Assembly: GCA_018608405.1 (NCBI GenBank)
Contig: JABAZP010000033.1
Coordinates: forward strand, 1 to 64,000
DNA length: 64,000 nucleotides
Reading direction: 5' to 3'
From: Flavobacteriales bacterium
GTDB lineage: Bacteria; Bacteroidota; Bacteroidia; Flavobacteriales_E; Vicingaceae
Shown here piece after piece: positions 37,870 to 46,605 of the stretch. Position 1 is the stretch's first letter. Each line of letters begins with the position of its first letter. A model generated the notes under the pieces. That model did no database searches. It saw nothing but the letters and a program-made list of their open reading frames with translations, and was not told where the DNA came from. Position numbers and translations under genes: made by a program.

Positions 37870-39480
37870 ATGAAAAAAATAAGCCTTACTCTCTGTTTCT
37901 TATTCGTAGCAATATTTGGAACTTTCGCTCAGCAGAAAATCGAAAAACAGCTAAATAAAGATTCTATCCAATACGACAAATTTGGAAAATTACTGTATAC
38001 AGTAGTTAGCCAGTACGTGGATAGCGTTGACAGCGAAGAGTTAGTTGAAAATGCAATTATAGGAATGCTTAAAGAGCTTGACCCTCATTCTGTATATATT
38101 CCAGAAAAAGAAGTAAATCGCATGAATGAACCTCTTGAGGGTAATTTTGAAGGAATCGGAATCCAATTTAACATTTTAAATGATACACTTGTTGTGGTTG
38201 CTCCTATTTCCGGCGGGCCTTCCGAAGAAGTTGGAATTGCTTCTGGTGATAAAATAATATTTGTTGGAAAAGAAAACATTGCAGGAACTGGATTGCAAAA
38301 CAGTGATGTTCAGCGATTATTGAGAGGAAAGAAAGGAACTTTAGTTGAAGTGCTGATAAAACGAAATGGAGAAAACGACCTCCTGCCATTTGAAATCAAG
38401 AGGGATAAAATTCCAATTTACAGTATAGATGCATCTTACATGGCTTCGCCTGAAACAGGATACATTAAAGTGAATCGATTTGCGAGAACTACAATGAGGG
38501 AATTTGTGCAAGCTATCGATACATTAAAAAGAGACGGAGCAAGAAATTTAATTTTAGATTTACGCGGCAATGGTGGAGGATATTTAACTACAGCCTTTCA
38601 ACTGGCTGATCAGTTCTTAGGTGCAGGTAAAATGATCGTATATACTGAAGGTGAAAAGCAAATTAGACAAGAGTACAAGGCCACAAGAATAGGAACTTTC
38701 GAAACAGGAAAACTAATCGTTTTGATTGATGAAGGATCAGCTTCTGCCTCAGAAATTGTATCGGGTGCAGTTCAAGACTGGGACCGAGGAATGATAATTG
38801 GTCGGAGATCATTTGGGAAGGGGTTAGTCCAGAAGCCATTTAACCTGCCTGAAGGCTCTATGATTAGATTAACAACAGCTCGTTATTACACTCCAACGGG
38901 AAGATCAATTCAGAGACCATATGATGAAGGAAAAGAAAGCTATTATAATGAATTGAATAGACGATTTGAAAATGGAGAACTAATGGAAAAAGACTCTATT
39001 AATTTTCCCGATTCATTAACCTATTACACCCCCAACAAAAGAGTTGTTTATGGTGGTGGAGGTATTATGCCAGATATATTTATCCCGTTAGACACAGCTT
39101 TAAATACTGAACTAAATCGAAATCTAATTAGACGAGGAGCTTATAATCAATTTGTTTTAAACTATTTAAATAGGAATCGAGAAGAGTTAAAAATTAAATA
39201 TACATCTTTTCAATCATTTAAAACATGCTTTGCATTAGATGACCAACTAATGGACGAGTTTTTCATCTTTGCCAAGAAGAAAAAAGTAAAAATTGAAGAA
39301 GGAGAGTATGAAAAATCAAAAAAACTAATTGACACACAGCTCAATGCATTATTTGCAAGAAACCTATACTCTGTCTCTGCCTATTTTGAAATTATTAATG
39401 AATTAAACGATTCTTATATTGAAGCGTTAAAAGTTCTTAAAGGTGATTCATTTAAGGAGGCTAAACTCAACTTTGAATAA
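37870..39480 (+). CDS. C-terminal processing S41 peptidase
   Basis: A periplasmic serine protease of 536 residues related to CtpA/Prc. Signal peptide 1-20 (ends TFAQQ), a helical cap, a PDZ domain (about 85-175, with GIGIQFN and SGDKI) and the catalytic core. The catalytic pair is Ser292 in GSASASE and Lys317 in FGKGLVQ, 25 residues apart as in Prc. A C-terminal helical extension (about 400-536) is longer than in CtpA. Such proteases trim envelope proteins and peptidoglycan hydrolases. It sits between SPOR-like proteins and a DUF1573 protein, consistent with an envelope cluster. Confidence 0.93.
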   Translation: MKKISLTLCFLFVAIFGTFAQQKIEKQLNKDSIQYDKFGKLLYTVVSQYVDSVDSEELVENAIIGMLKELDPHSVYIPEKEVNRMNEPLEGNFEGIGIQFNILNDTLVVVAPISGGPSEEVGIASGDKIIFVGKENIAGTGLQNSDVQRLLRGKKGTLVEVLIKRNGENDLLPFEIKRDKIPIYSIDASYMASPETGYIKVNRFARTTMREFVQAIDTLKRDGARNLILDLRGNGGGYLTTAFQLADQFLGAGKMIVYTEGEKQIRQEYKATRIGTFETGKLIVLIDEGSASASEIVSGAVQDWDRGMIIGRRSFGKGLVQKPFNLPEGSMIRLTTARYYTPTGRSIQRPYDEGKESYYNELNRRFENGELMEKDSINFPDSLTYYTPNKRVVYGGGGIMPDIFIPLDTALNTELNRNLIRRGAYNQFVLNYLNRNREELKIKYTSFQSFKTCFALDDQLMDEFFIFAKKKKVKIEEGEYEKSKKLIDTQLNALFARNLYSVSAYFEIINELNDSYIEALKVLKGDSFKEAKLNFE

Positions 39481-39481
39481 T

Positions 39482-39489
39482 TATATTTG
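39482..39489 (+). promoter_or_regulatory. -7 box of the DUF1573 gene
   Basis: TATATTTG, starting 2 bases after the protease stop and 26 bases before the ATG at 39516. It suggests the DUF1573 gene has its own start as well as possible read-through. Confidence 0.4.
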
Positions 39490-39515
39490 TATTTCGAAAA
39501 TTTAAAAAATAAACT

Positions 39516-40082
39516 ATGAACGATAATGTAAAAACGGGCCTTTTAGTAGCCTTCTCAATTCTAACTTTGGTCAATACTGTTATGATCTTTTCAGATGATG
39601 ATGTTTCTTATGACAGACCTGAACGAAGTGTTTCTACTTCTGCTCCAATAGCTCCTGCTACTCCAACAAATACAGCAATTGACAATAATGCAGCGGTTGT
39701 GCCTCAGAATACAGGACCAAAAACGGCTATTCAATTTACTGAAATGGAACATGACTTTGGAACCATTGAACAAAACACGACAAACCCTAAAGTATTTACA
39801 TTTACAAATACTGGAGACGAACCTTTGATTATTTCCAATGCAAAAGGTAGCTGTGGTTGCACTGTTCCTGAATACCCAAGACAACCAATTGCTCCGGGCG
39901 AATCAGGAGACATCAAGGTAGTTTATAGTCCTGGAACACAAGCGAACCAGCAAACTAAGTCAATTACAATTACTGCAAACACTGAGCCTGCAACAACTGT
40001 TTTAAGAATTAAAGCAAACGTAACACCCGGCGCTAATCCAGATCCAAAAACAGGCTCTGCTCCACTACAGGTTGGAGGGTAG
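39516..40082 (+). CDS. DUF1573 domain protein
   Basis: A 188-residue envelope protein. An N-terminal membrane segment (about 7-25) acts as signal or anchor, followed by a Pro/Ala/Thr linker and the DUF1573 domain (about 70-170). The hallmarks are EHDFGTIEQ, FTFTNTGDEPLII and the Cys pair in GSCGCTVPEYP. The fold is an ASH/MSP-like beta-sandwich used for protein-protein contacts in Bacteroidota surface proteins. It ends at a strong terminator and closes the cluster from 34457. Confidence 0.9.
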   Translation: MNDNVKTGLLVAFSILTLVNTVMIFSDDDVSYDRPERSVSTSAPIAPATPTNTAIDNNAAVVPQNTGPKTAIQFTEMEHDFGTIEQNTTNPKVFTFTNTGDEPLIISNAKGSCGCTVPEYPRQPIAPGESGDIKVVYSPGTQANQQTKSITITANTEPATTVLRIKANVTPGANPDPKTGSAPLQVGG

Positions 40083-40112
40083 ACAGAAATAATAAACTTG
40101 ACATAGTACAGA

Positions 40113-40143
40113 AAGCCACCTTGTTTTCAAGGTGGCTTTTTTA
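40113..40143 (+). terminator. Terminator after the DUF1573 gene
   Basis: AAAGCCACCTTG pairs with CAAGGTGGCTTT, 12 bp perfect with a TTTT loop, followed by further Ts. Confidence 0.9.
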
Positions 40144-40363
40144 TGCCCAATTTTTTCACATTAGAACCCGCAGGCTATTTTTTATACGTCGTTCATTACC
40201 GTATAGGGTTAGTCCAATTAAATCTGAACTCAAATCATTTAACCTTATGAATCAATCTATATAGTTACTGCTAGGTAATTACTTTGTGCACATAAACCCA
40301 ATAATCAAGAATCAAATCCTTTACTAAACAAGATTAAACGATCTATAATAGTATGATTTAAGC

Positions 40364-40398
40364 CAAAAAAACACCCCCTGTGCATCTGCACAGGGGGT
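40364..40398 (-). terminator. Terminator of the Omp28-like T9SS gene
   Basis: ACCCCCTGTGC (40373-40383) pairs with GCACAGGGGGT (40388-40398), 11 bp perfect with a 4-base loop. On the minus strand a near-continuous T run follows. It is one of the most GC-rich stems in the window. Confidence 0.85.
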
Positions 40399-40443
40399 AT
40401 TTAATCAATAGATCAATCGTACGATTAAGCTATAATTAAGTTA

Positions 40444-42561
40444 CTATTTCGTCACTGAAACTTTTCGTGTAACCACTTGGTCACCGATTCTAACATTAAC
40501 AAAGTACATTCCACTTGCTAAATTGGCCAAGTTCAATTGCATTCTTTGTTTTCCGGCTGACATCACTCCAAAATCCTCAAGAAGTAATCTCTTACCTGTA
40601 AAGTCAATAACTTCAACGATTACCGCTGATGAATTATCTAAATTTAATTCCAAGTTTGTTAAATCACTTGTTGGATTAGGGAAAATATTTAAACTGCTAG
40701 CATCTTTCTTAATTTCTTCAACACTAGTTGTTAAATTATTCAACTTTATCTCAACTGAGTTCAATACTTCTCTTTGTGCGGTATTTGCGTTAAAATAACT
40801 TACAAAACCAACTAAAGAAATATCTTGAGCCTTCCATGCGCTATTCATTGCGAATGTATAAGACGTGTTGTAGTTTGAATTTGGACCAGGATTTGTTGCA
40901 ATAATACTTGGTGCTCCCCACGCGTTATTGGTAGGATAAACATCTCTTAAAACATGTTTGTGAACAAAACCTACAATTGGGTTACCTGCACCAGCATATG
41001 GATGGCCCGCTGAATTGTTATAAGCATTTACTTGGTTGTATCCAGAACCGACACCTGTAACACTATCTTCTACTACGAACAATGTTAATCTTAAATCACC
41101 TGGCACAGCATAGTCAACAAAATCTGCATCGATATTTACAGTTGTCATTCTTGTACTAGGATTAAATGTACCTGTCAACGTAACATCAACCGGGCTTAAC
41201 ACAGCAGCTTGAGTAATACAATTAGCTGCCCAAGTTCCTCTTCCGTGAGCTACACTAGATTCTCCAGGAAATAGAACTCTATCTACACTTGCAGTAGGTG
41301 CTCCAGAACCAAATGCACTACAATAAGTTGAAGCCTCAGGAATAGTCATAGCGTCAGTTCCAAAACATGCATGCTCTCCAACTGCTATTACAACAGGATT
41401 TGTTGCTAAAATTTGTTCAACTCTAACAGCTCCATCTGGACAAAATTGACAAGGAGCAGTAGTAAACTCTTCTAACAAAACATTTCTTGAAACTGAAGTT
41501 CCATTAGTTACAAATGTTGTTGCTGTTAACGTATCATTTGTATTATTAGGATCTGCAACCGCATTTGGACTAGAAGAGTACACTTTAATATCATGAGACT
41601 GTCCTGCTGTAGGAGACCAAGCCGTTCCATGAGTAAAAGTAAACGATCCTTGTGGAGCAACATTTGCTGTGTACGACTGGCTATTTGGAGTGCCATTCAC
41701 ATCTTCCCAAACAATATTAAAGCTTGTTAAGTTTGCTGAACCCTTATTTACAATAGTTCCACTAAGTGTAAAAGGAGAAGTAATTGCAGCTGATACATTA
41801 ATATCAGATAACTCAATATCTTCTGTTGGTCTAACACCTTGAATAAATTCATAATAAACATTATCTGTAGGATCAGAAGCATTTCCGCCATTTGTTACAA
41901 AAGAAGGAGTGTTTGGAGCTCCTGCAATTGAAAACGCTGTAGCAGTATCAATTTGCACACCTATTGTTAAAGATAGTGGAGTCACATAAGTTCTTAAGTC
42001 AACAATATAAATGTTATTTGTTGTTTCTTCCATTACGATACCCCAATAAGTCCACTGACTTCCTGAGGCTCCTGGAGCTCCAAAAGATGCAAAATTTACC
42101 CAATGTTGGCGATTAGGCGCAGTTCCATGTGTTTTATTAATTACACCATCGTTTGCAGAACCACCTGCTCCTTGTTGCAAGCCCCAAACCATAACAGACA
42201 TATCTGGAATACTTGCATTCGGAATTGTTGCGTTTGCAAAAGCAGGAATTGTAGTAGCTCCGGTTGAAAATGTCAATACACCAGAATTCGAAACTTTATA
42301 TTGCGTAACCGGTGTTCCATTAAAGCTAAAAGGAAATGGAATTGTTTGAGTCGGAGACCAAGCCAATGTGGATCCTCCTGCTGCAATTACAACTGAATAA
42401 CCGTTGGCAGCAGTTACACCAGCAGCACCAAAAGGCTGTTCTGCATCAGTATTTAACCCTCCGGGATTCATTCCAGCCGGATTGTAAGTATTTGAGTAAT
42501 ACTGTGCAAAAGCTCCTGTAGAACACAATGCAACAGCTAAACATGTAATAATTTTTTTCAT
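40444..42561 (-). CDS. Omp28-related secreted protein with T9SS sorting domain
   Basis: A 705-residue secreted protein. Signal peptide (1-19, ends TGAFA), an Asn/Gly/Pro-rich N-terminal domain (about 20-250), an Ig-like domain (about 255-350), then an Omp28-like thioredoxin-fold region starting NVLLEEFTTAPCQFCPDG (about 358) with a CxxC pair. The end is a T9SS sorting domain (LNIFPNPTSDLTNLELNL ... GMYFVNVRIG). The last ~350 residues are nearly identical to those of the upstream frameshifted paralogue. The CxxC suggests redox or disulfide activity at the surface, but the function of the family is not established. Confidence 0.88.
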   Translation of the reverse strand: MKKIITCLAVALCSTGAFAQYYSNTYNPAGMNPGGLNTDAEQPFGAAGVTAANGYSVVIAAGGSTLAWSPTQTIPFPFSFNGTPVTQYKVSNSGVLTFSTGATTIPAFANATIPNASIPDMSVMVWGLQQGAGGSANDGVINKTHGTAPNRQHWVNFASFGAPGASGSQWTYWGIVMEETTNNIYIVDLRTYVTPLSLTIGVQIDTATAFSIAGAPNTPSFVTNGGNASDPTDNVYYEFIQGVRPTEDIELSDINVSAAITSPFTLSGTIVNKGSANLTSFNIVWEDVNGTPNSQSYTANVAPQGSFTFTHGTAWSPTAGQSHDIKVYSSSPNAVADPNNTNDTLTATTFVTNGTSVSRNVLLEEFTTAPCQFCPDGAVRVEQILATNPVVIAVGEHACFGTDAMTIPEASTYCSAFGSGAPTASVDRVLFPGESSVAHGRGTWAANCITQAAVLSPVDVTLTGTFNPSTRMTTVNIDADFVDYAVPGDLRLTLFVVEDSVTGVGSGYNQVNAYNNSAGHPYAGAGNPIVGFVHKHVLRDVYPTNNAWGAPSIIATNPGPNSNYNTSYTFAMNSAWKAQDISLVGFVSYFNANTAQREVLNSVEIKLNNLTTSVEEIKKDASSLNIFPNPTSDLTNLELNLDNSSAVIVEVIDFTGKRLLLEDFGVMSAGKQRMQLNLANLASGMYFVNVRIGDQVVTRKVSVTK

Positions 42562-42640
42562 ATTTATAAAAATTGATTAATAATTGAAATTTAAGTTGTC
42601 TAAGTTAACGGTAATATGTCGGAAAACCAAATGACAAAAA

Positions 42641-42668
42641 AAGGCCTCTCTATTGCTAGAAAGGCCTT
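42641..42668 (-). terminator. Terminator of the frameshifted paralogue
   Basis: AAGGCCTCTCTA and TAGAAAGGCCTT form a 12-bp stem with one mismatch and a 4-base loop. On the minus strand a T run follows. Confidence 0.8.
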
Positions 42669-42690
42669 ATCAATTGACAAAATGTAAATT

Positions 42691-44620
42691 CTATCTATTC
42701 ACTGAAAGCTTTTTAGTAATTACCTCTTCTCCGATTTTCATTGAAGCAAAATAGATACCATTTGTAAGATTTGTTGCATCAAATGCAATCTTTTGAACAC
42801 CCGCGCTAAGAGTTCCAAAGTCTTTTACAATTACTTCTTTTCCAGTCATATCTCTAACACTTAACAAAACAGCTTTTGAAGTACTTAGATTAAACTCAAT
42901 AGTAGAAACATCTGCAGTAGGATTTGGGTAAATTGATAAACTACTTGCATCTTTTTCAATCTCTCCAACACTTGATGTTAAGTTATTTAACTTAACATCA
43001 GCAGCATTTAGCACTACTCGTTCGTCAGTGTTAACATTATAGTAACTTACAAAAGCTACTAAAGAAACATCATTTGACTTCCAAGTACTATTCAATGTGA
43101 AGGTATTATTCTTAACATAATTAGTGTTCAATACCGGTGAAGTAGGAATAACTGTGTTGTCTCCCCACGCATCGTTTGTTGGGTATACATCTCTAAGCAC
43201 GTGTCTACGAACAAAACCTACAATAGGATTACCTGCTCCTGCGTATGGATGACCCGCTGAATTGTTATAAGCATTTACTTGATTATATCCAGAACCTGCA
43301 CATGTAACGCTATCTTCAACAACAAAAAGAGTAACTCTGATATCTCCCGGCACTGCGTAATCCGCAAAGTTTGCAGTTACATCGGCATTCACTTGTCTGT
43401 TTGTTGCGTTATATGTTCCAGTCACATTCAAAGTAACTGGTGAACCTATAGCGGCTCTTGTTGCAGCATTTGCTGACCAAGTTCCTCTTCCATGAGCAAC
43501 AGATGTCTCTCCAGGAAACAAAACTCGATCTATACAAGCAGTTGGAGCTCCTGATCCAAATGCACTACAATAGGTAGAAGCTTCTGGTATAGTCATAGCA
43601 TCAGTACCAAAGCAAGCATGCTCGCCCACAGCAATAACAGCAGGATTACTAGCTAATATTTGTTCTACAACCACGGCGCCATCTGGACAGAATTGACACG
43701 GAGCTGTAGTGAATTCTTCCAATAAAACCTCTCTAGAAACTGTAGTTCCATTATTCACAAAGAATCGTGTTCTAATTGTATCGTTAGCGTTCAATGAATC
43801 TGCAACACCATTTGGATTAGATGTCCAAACCATCAAATCTGTAAATAATCCAGGATTTAAAGCTGTTGCAGTTATAGTGTGAGTGAAAGATGTAGAGCCG
43901 AAAGAAGCAGTACTTGGTGTAAGTGAATTCGTATTTACTGTAACCCCTCCATCTGTACTCCAATTAATATCTACCGAATTTAATGTATTTAAACCCGTAT
44001 TCTCAATAGTTCCACCGATTGTTATAGTAGAATTAGTAACATAAGTATCGGAAATTGTTAAATCTTCAACACCAGCATCATTTGAAATAACTTCTTTAAC
44101 CTCGATATTATCAACTGCCAAAACAAATTGATCATTGGAGTTATTTCTCCAAGCAATATGCACCGTTTGGTTGGCGTAAGCACTTAAATCTATTCTTCTA
44201 CTATTCCAAACAGTTGCGGTTTCAGCAGGAACATTCAATAAAACAGTAGACAATGCCGCTACGGTAGAGTTCGTTGTTGAAAGTCGTACTTCATACCCGT
44301 CAGGGAAAGAGGCATCTAATGCTTGTGCATCGAAAAAAAAATAGTTATTGGAGGTTAAAGTAATCGCAGGAGTCACCATGTAATCATCTGCTGCTCCTGC
44401 AGGACTATACTAAAGCAGCAGGCTGTCCACCTACACCCAATACAACCCAAGCGTCATTAATGGCTCCAACATTAGCGGCCGGTGTTCTTGCATCTACATT
44501 GTGTAAAGTCCAAGTTGAAAGTGGAGTTGTTCCACTAAAATCTTCAGAGAAGATTGGCTGAGCGCTAGCACTAAAAGCTGCCAAAACTACACCAACAAAA
44601 AGTAATTTAATTTTTTTCAT
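42691..44620 (-). pseudogene. Omp28-related T9SS protein, frameshifted after the signal peptide and first domain
   Basis: Paralogue of the next gene. It starts at 44620 with a signal peptide (MKKIKLLFVGVVLAAFSASA) and a choice-of-anchor-J/cleaved-adhesin-like domain (FSEDFSGTTPLSTWTLHN). An in-frame TAG stops it at 44405. The rest continues in another frame from ADDYMVTPAITL. Reading through with a +1 shift, or 2 added bases at TATA (44406-44409), would restore A-L-(V)-Y-S-P-A-G-A-A-D-D-Y. The downstream part holds the CxxC region (EVLLEEFTTAPCQFCPDG) and a sorting domain (LSIYPNPTADVSTIEF). As sequenced it makes only a short secreted fragment. Whether this is decay, phase variation or error is open. 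Confidence 0.8.
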
Positions 44621-44742
44621 AATCATTTTTGTAAAATTTATAAGAGTTTAATTTAAGTTTAAATGCTTTACCCTCGTTGACTTTAATTTCATAATTAACA
44701 AAAAAATCAATTATATCCATTGTCTGACAAAAGGAAAGATAT

Positions 44743-45645
44743 TTATTTTACTCTCGGGTGAAATTGAGTTATCGCTTCTCTCAAATATTGACGGTCTAAG
44801 TGAGTATAAATTTCAGTTGTCGTTATAGATTTATGCCCAAGCATTTCTTGGATTGCCCTCAAATCTGCTCCTCCATCTACTAGATGCGTAGCGAAAGAGT
44901 GTCTAAATGTGTGTGGGCTTACAACTTTCGTAATGTTAGCCTTCTCACAAAGCTTTTTAATTATGGTAAAAATCATAACTCGAGTCAAACCTGTACCTCG
45001 ATTATTTAGAAAAACAATATCGTCCGCTTCTATTTTAATTATTTGATGGTTTCTGCGGTGCTCAAAATAATATTGGATAAACTTAATTGCTGATGCCCCA
45101 ATCGGAACAATTCGCTCTTTATTTCCTTTGCCCGTCACTCTAATAAAACCCTCCTCAAAAAGTAAGTTTGAAATCTTTAAATTAATTAACTCTGAAACCC
45201 TTAATCCACAACCATATAACGTCTCCAGAATTGCCCTATTCCTCTCCCCTTCTTTACTACTTAAATCAATTGTTTTAATTATTGTATCTATTTCCTCAAT
45301 AGAGAGTACTTCTGGAATCTTCATACCCAACTTAGGCCCTTCCACAAAGGATGTTGGATTTAAGTCAACTAACTCTTCCATTAACAAATAATTGAAGAAA
45401 GCCTTTATCCCTGATAAAATTCTTGCTTGAGAACGCGCTCCAACCTTAATATCATACAACCAAGCCAAAAAGTCTTGCACGTGGCTTGTTTCAACTTCAC
45501 TAGGTGAAGGATTTAATGACCTCAATTCTAAAAATTGAAGGAACTTGAATAAGTCTCGTTCGTATGCTTCTATAGAATTGGAAGAAAGTGACTTTTCTAA
45601 TTTCAAGTAAGATTGGAATCCTTTTTTATAGTTCAGTAACTTCAT
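44743..45645 (-). CDS. xerD: Tyrosine recombinase XerD
   Basis: Site-specific recombinase that resolves chromosome dimers at dif with XerC. From the ATG at 45645 it is 300 residues, the usual length; a longer ORF to 45696 has no family residues. The N-terminal SAM-like domain begins YKKGFQSYLKLEKSLSSNSI. Catalytic residues are Arg in GCGLRVSEL, Lys in GKGNKER, His-x-x-Arg in PHTFRHSFATHL, His in LGHKS and Tyr in TEIYTHL. XerD is chosen over XerC by resemblance only. A TACATTTG box ends 2-5 bases before the ATGs. Confidence 0.9.
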   Translation of the reverse strand: MKLLNYKKGFQSYLKLEKSLSSNSIEAYERDLFKFLQFLELRSLNPSPSEVETSHVQDFLAWLYDIKVGARSQARILSGIKAFFNYLLMEELVDLNPTSFVEGPKLGMKIPEVLSIEEIDTIIKTIDLSSKEGERNRAILETLYGCGLRVSELINLKISNLLFEEGFIRVTGKGNKERIVPIGASAIKFIQYYFEHRRNHQIIKIEADDIVFLNNRGTGLTRVMIFTIIKKLCEKANITKVVSPHTFRHSFATHLVDGGADLRAIQEMLGHKSITTTEIYTHLDRQYLREAITQFHPRVK

Positions 45646-45650
45646 CATTA

Positions 45651-45658
45651 CAAATGTA
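45651..45658 (-). promoter_or_regulatory. -7 box of the xerD promoter
   Basis: TACATTTG on the minus strand, 5 bases from the ATG at 45645 and 2 from the ATG at 45648. The transcript would be almost leaderless. Confidence 0.5.
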
Positions 45659-45666
45659 TAATTTTG
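45659..45666 (+). promoter_or_regulatory. -7 box of the aroQ promoter
   Basis: TAATTTTG on the plus strand, 8 bases before the ATG at 45675. It abuts the xerD box directly, so the two promoters are back to back. Confidence 0.5.
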
Positions 45667-45674
45667 AAATTGAC

Positions 45675-46106
45675 ATGAGCCAACTAAAAATTGCAATAAT
45701 TAACGGCCCCAATTTAAACTTACTTGGAGTTAGAGAACCTGAGATCTATGGGGTTCAAACATTTGATCAATATTATTCTTCCTTACAGAATAAGTTTCCA
45801 AATGTTGAGTTCAGTTACTATCAATCTAATTCAGAGGGGAGTTTAGTTGATTATCTTCAAGAAATTGGCTTTAGCGAAGTGTGTATTATTTTAAATGCTG
45901 GAGGTTACACTCATACATCAGTAGCCATCGCAGATGCAGTTGCTGCAATTTCAGCAAAAGTAATTGAAGTCCACATTTCTCATCCTGCAGCCAGAGAAGA
46001 GCAAAGACACATTTCTTTGCTTTCAAAATACGCCACAGGAAGCATCACTGGTTTAGGATTATTCTCATACGAAGCAGCTATTCAATACTATATTAATAAC
46101 TTATAA
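45675..46106 (+). CDS. aroQ: Type II 3-dehydroquinate dehydratase
   Basis: Third step of the shikimate pathway, 3-dehydroquinate to 3-dehydroshikimate. Starting at 45675 gives 143 residues, the usual size; an upstream in-frame start would add 29 residues that overlap xerD. Signature: IINGPNLNLLGVREPEIYG with the active-site Arg and Tyr, NAGGYTHTSVAIADAV, and EVHISHP. It forms a dodecamer in known members. It is followed 2 bases later by a RidA-family gene in the same unit. Confidence 0.95.
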   Translation: MSQLKIAIINGPNLNLLGVREPEIYGVQTFDQYYSSLQNKFPNVEFSYYQSNSEGSLVDYLQEIGFSEVCIILNAGGYTHTSVAIADAVAAISAKVIEVHISHPAAREEQRHISLLSKYATGSITGLGLFSYEAAIQYYINNL

Positions 46107-46108
46107 AA

Positions 46109-46495
46109 ATGAAAAAGATAATTCAGACGAACAAGGCACCTGCTCCTATAGGACCCTATTCTCAAGCTATATTGGTTGGTAGCACACTGTATACTTCTGG
46201 TCAAATAGCATTAGATCCGAACAGCGGAGAACTAACCTTATCCTCCATTACTCTTGAAACTAGAAAGGTAATGCAGAATATGCAAGAGGTCTTACTAGCA
46301 GCAGGAATGGGTTTTGAAAATGTAGTAAAGTCTTCTATCTTTCTTTCTTCAATGAAACACTTTGACGCTGTGAACGAAGTATATGGTAGTTATTTTAATG
46401 AACAGAGCGCCCCTGCCCGTGAAACTGTAGAGGTTGCCGGATTGCCAAAAAAGGTAAATGTTGAAATTTCTATGATTGCAATTAAAGCTGAATAG
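46109..46495 (+). CDS. RidA-family 2-iminobutanoate/enamine deaminase
   Basis: A 128-residue Rid-family protein that hydrolyses reactive enamine or imine intermediates of PLP enzymes. The motifs are NKAPAPIGPYSQAILVGSTLYTSGQIA and SAPARETVEVAGLPKKVNVEI, with the conserved Arg that binds the substrate carboxylate. Starts 2 bases after the aroQ stop; the pairing suggests one transcript. No clear terminator follows before the convergent ubiD. Confidence 0.93.
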   Translation: MKKIIQTNKAPAPIGPYSQAILVGSTLYTSGQIALDPNSGELTLSSITLETRKVMQNMQEVLLAAGMGFENVVKSSIFLSSMKHFDAVNEVYGSYFNEQSAPARETVEVAGLPKKVNVEISMIAIKAE

Positions 46496-46605
46496 ATCGA
46501 ATTTTCGCGAGGCCCATTTTAGTAAAATAAAATACGCTGCCGACCCTACTTTAATTGTTGCAGTAAATCAATTTTACTTTTGCTAGTAGCATAGTATAGT
46601 TACTT

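Larger units (their letters stand above)
40083..40443. other. 361-base intergenic region with two terminators
   Basis: No gene is seen. It holds a terminator for the plus-strand cluster (40113-40143), a terminator for the minus-strand Omp28 gene (40373-40398) and a 12-bp perfect palindrome AATCGTACGATT (40415-40426) in that gene's 3' untranslated region. The remaining stretch, about 40150-40370, shows no structure I can support. Confidence 0.6.

Noticed and set aside
46540-46600. Terminator between ridA and ubiD
   Set aside because: Only a weak AT-only repeat (AGTAAA / TTTACT) is present, with no U-run after it.
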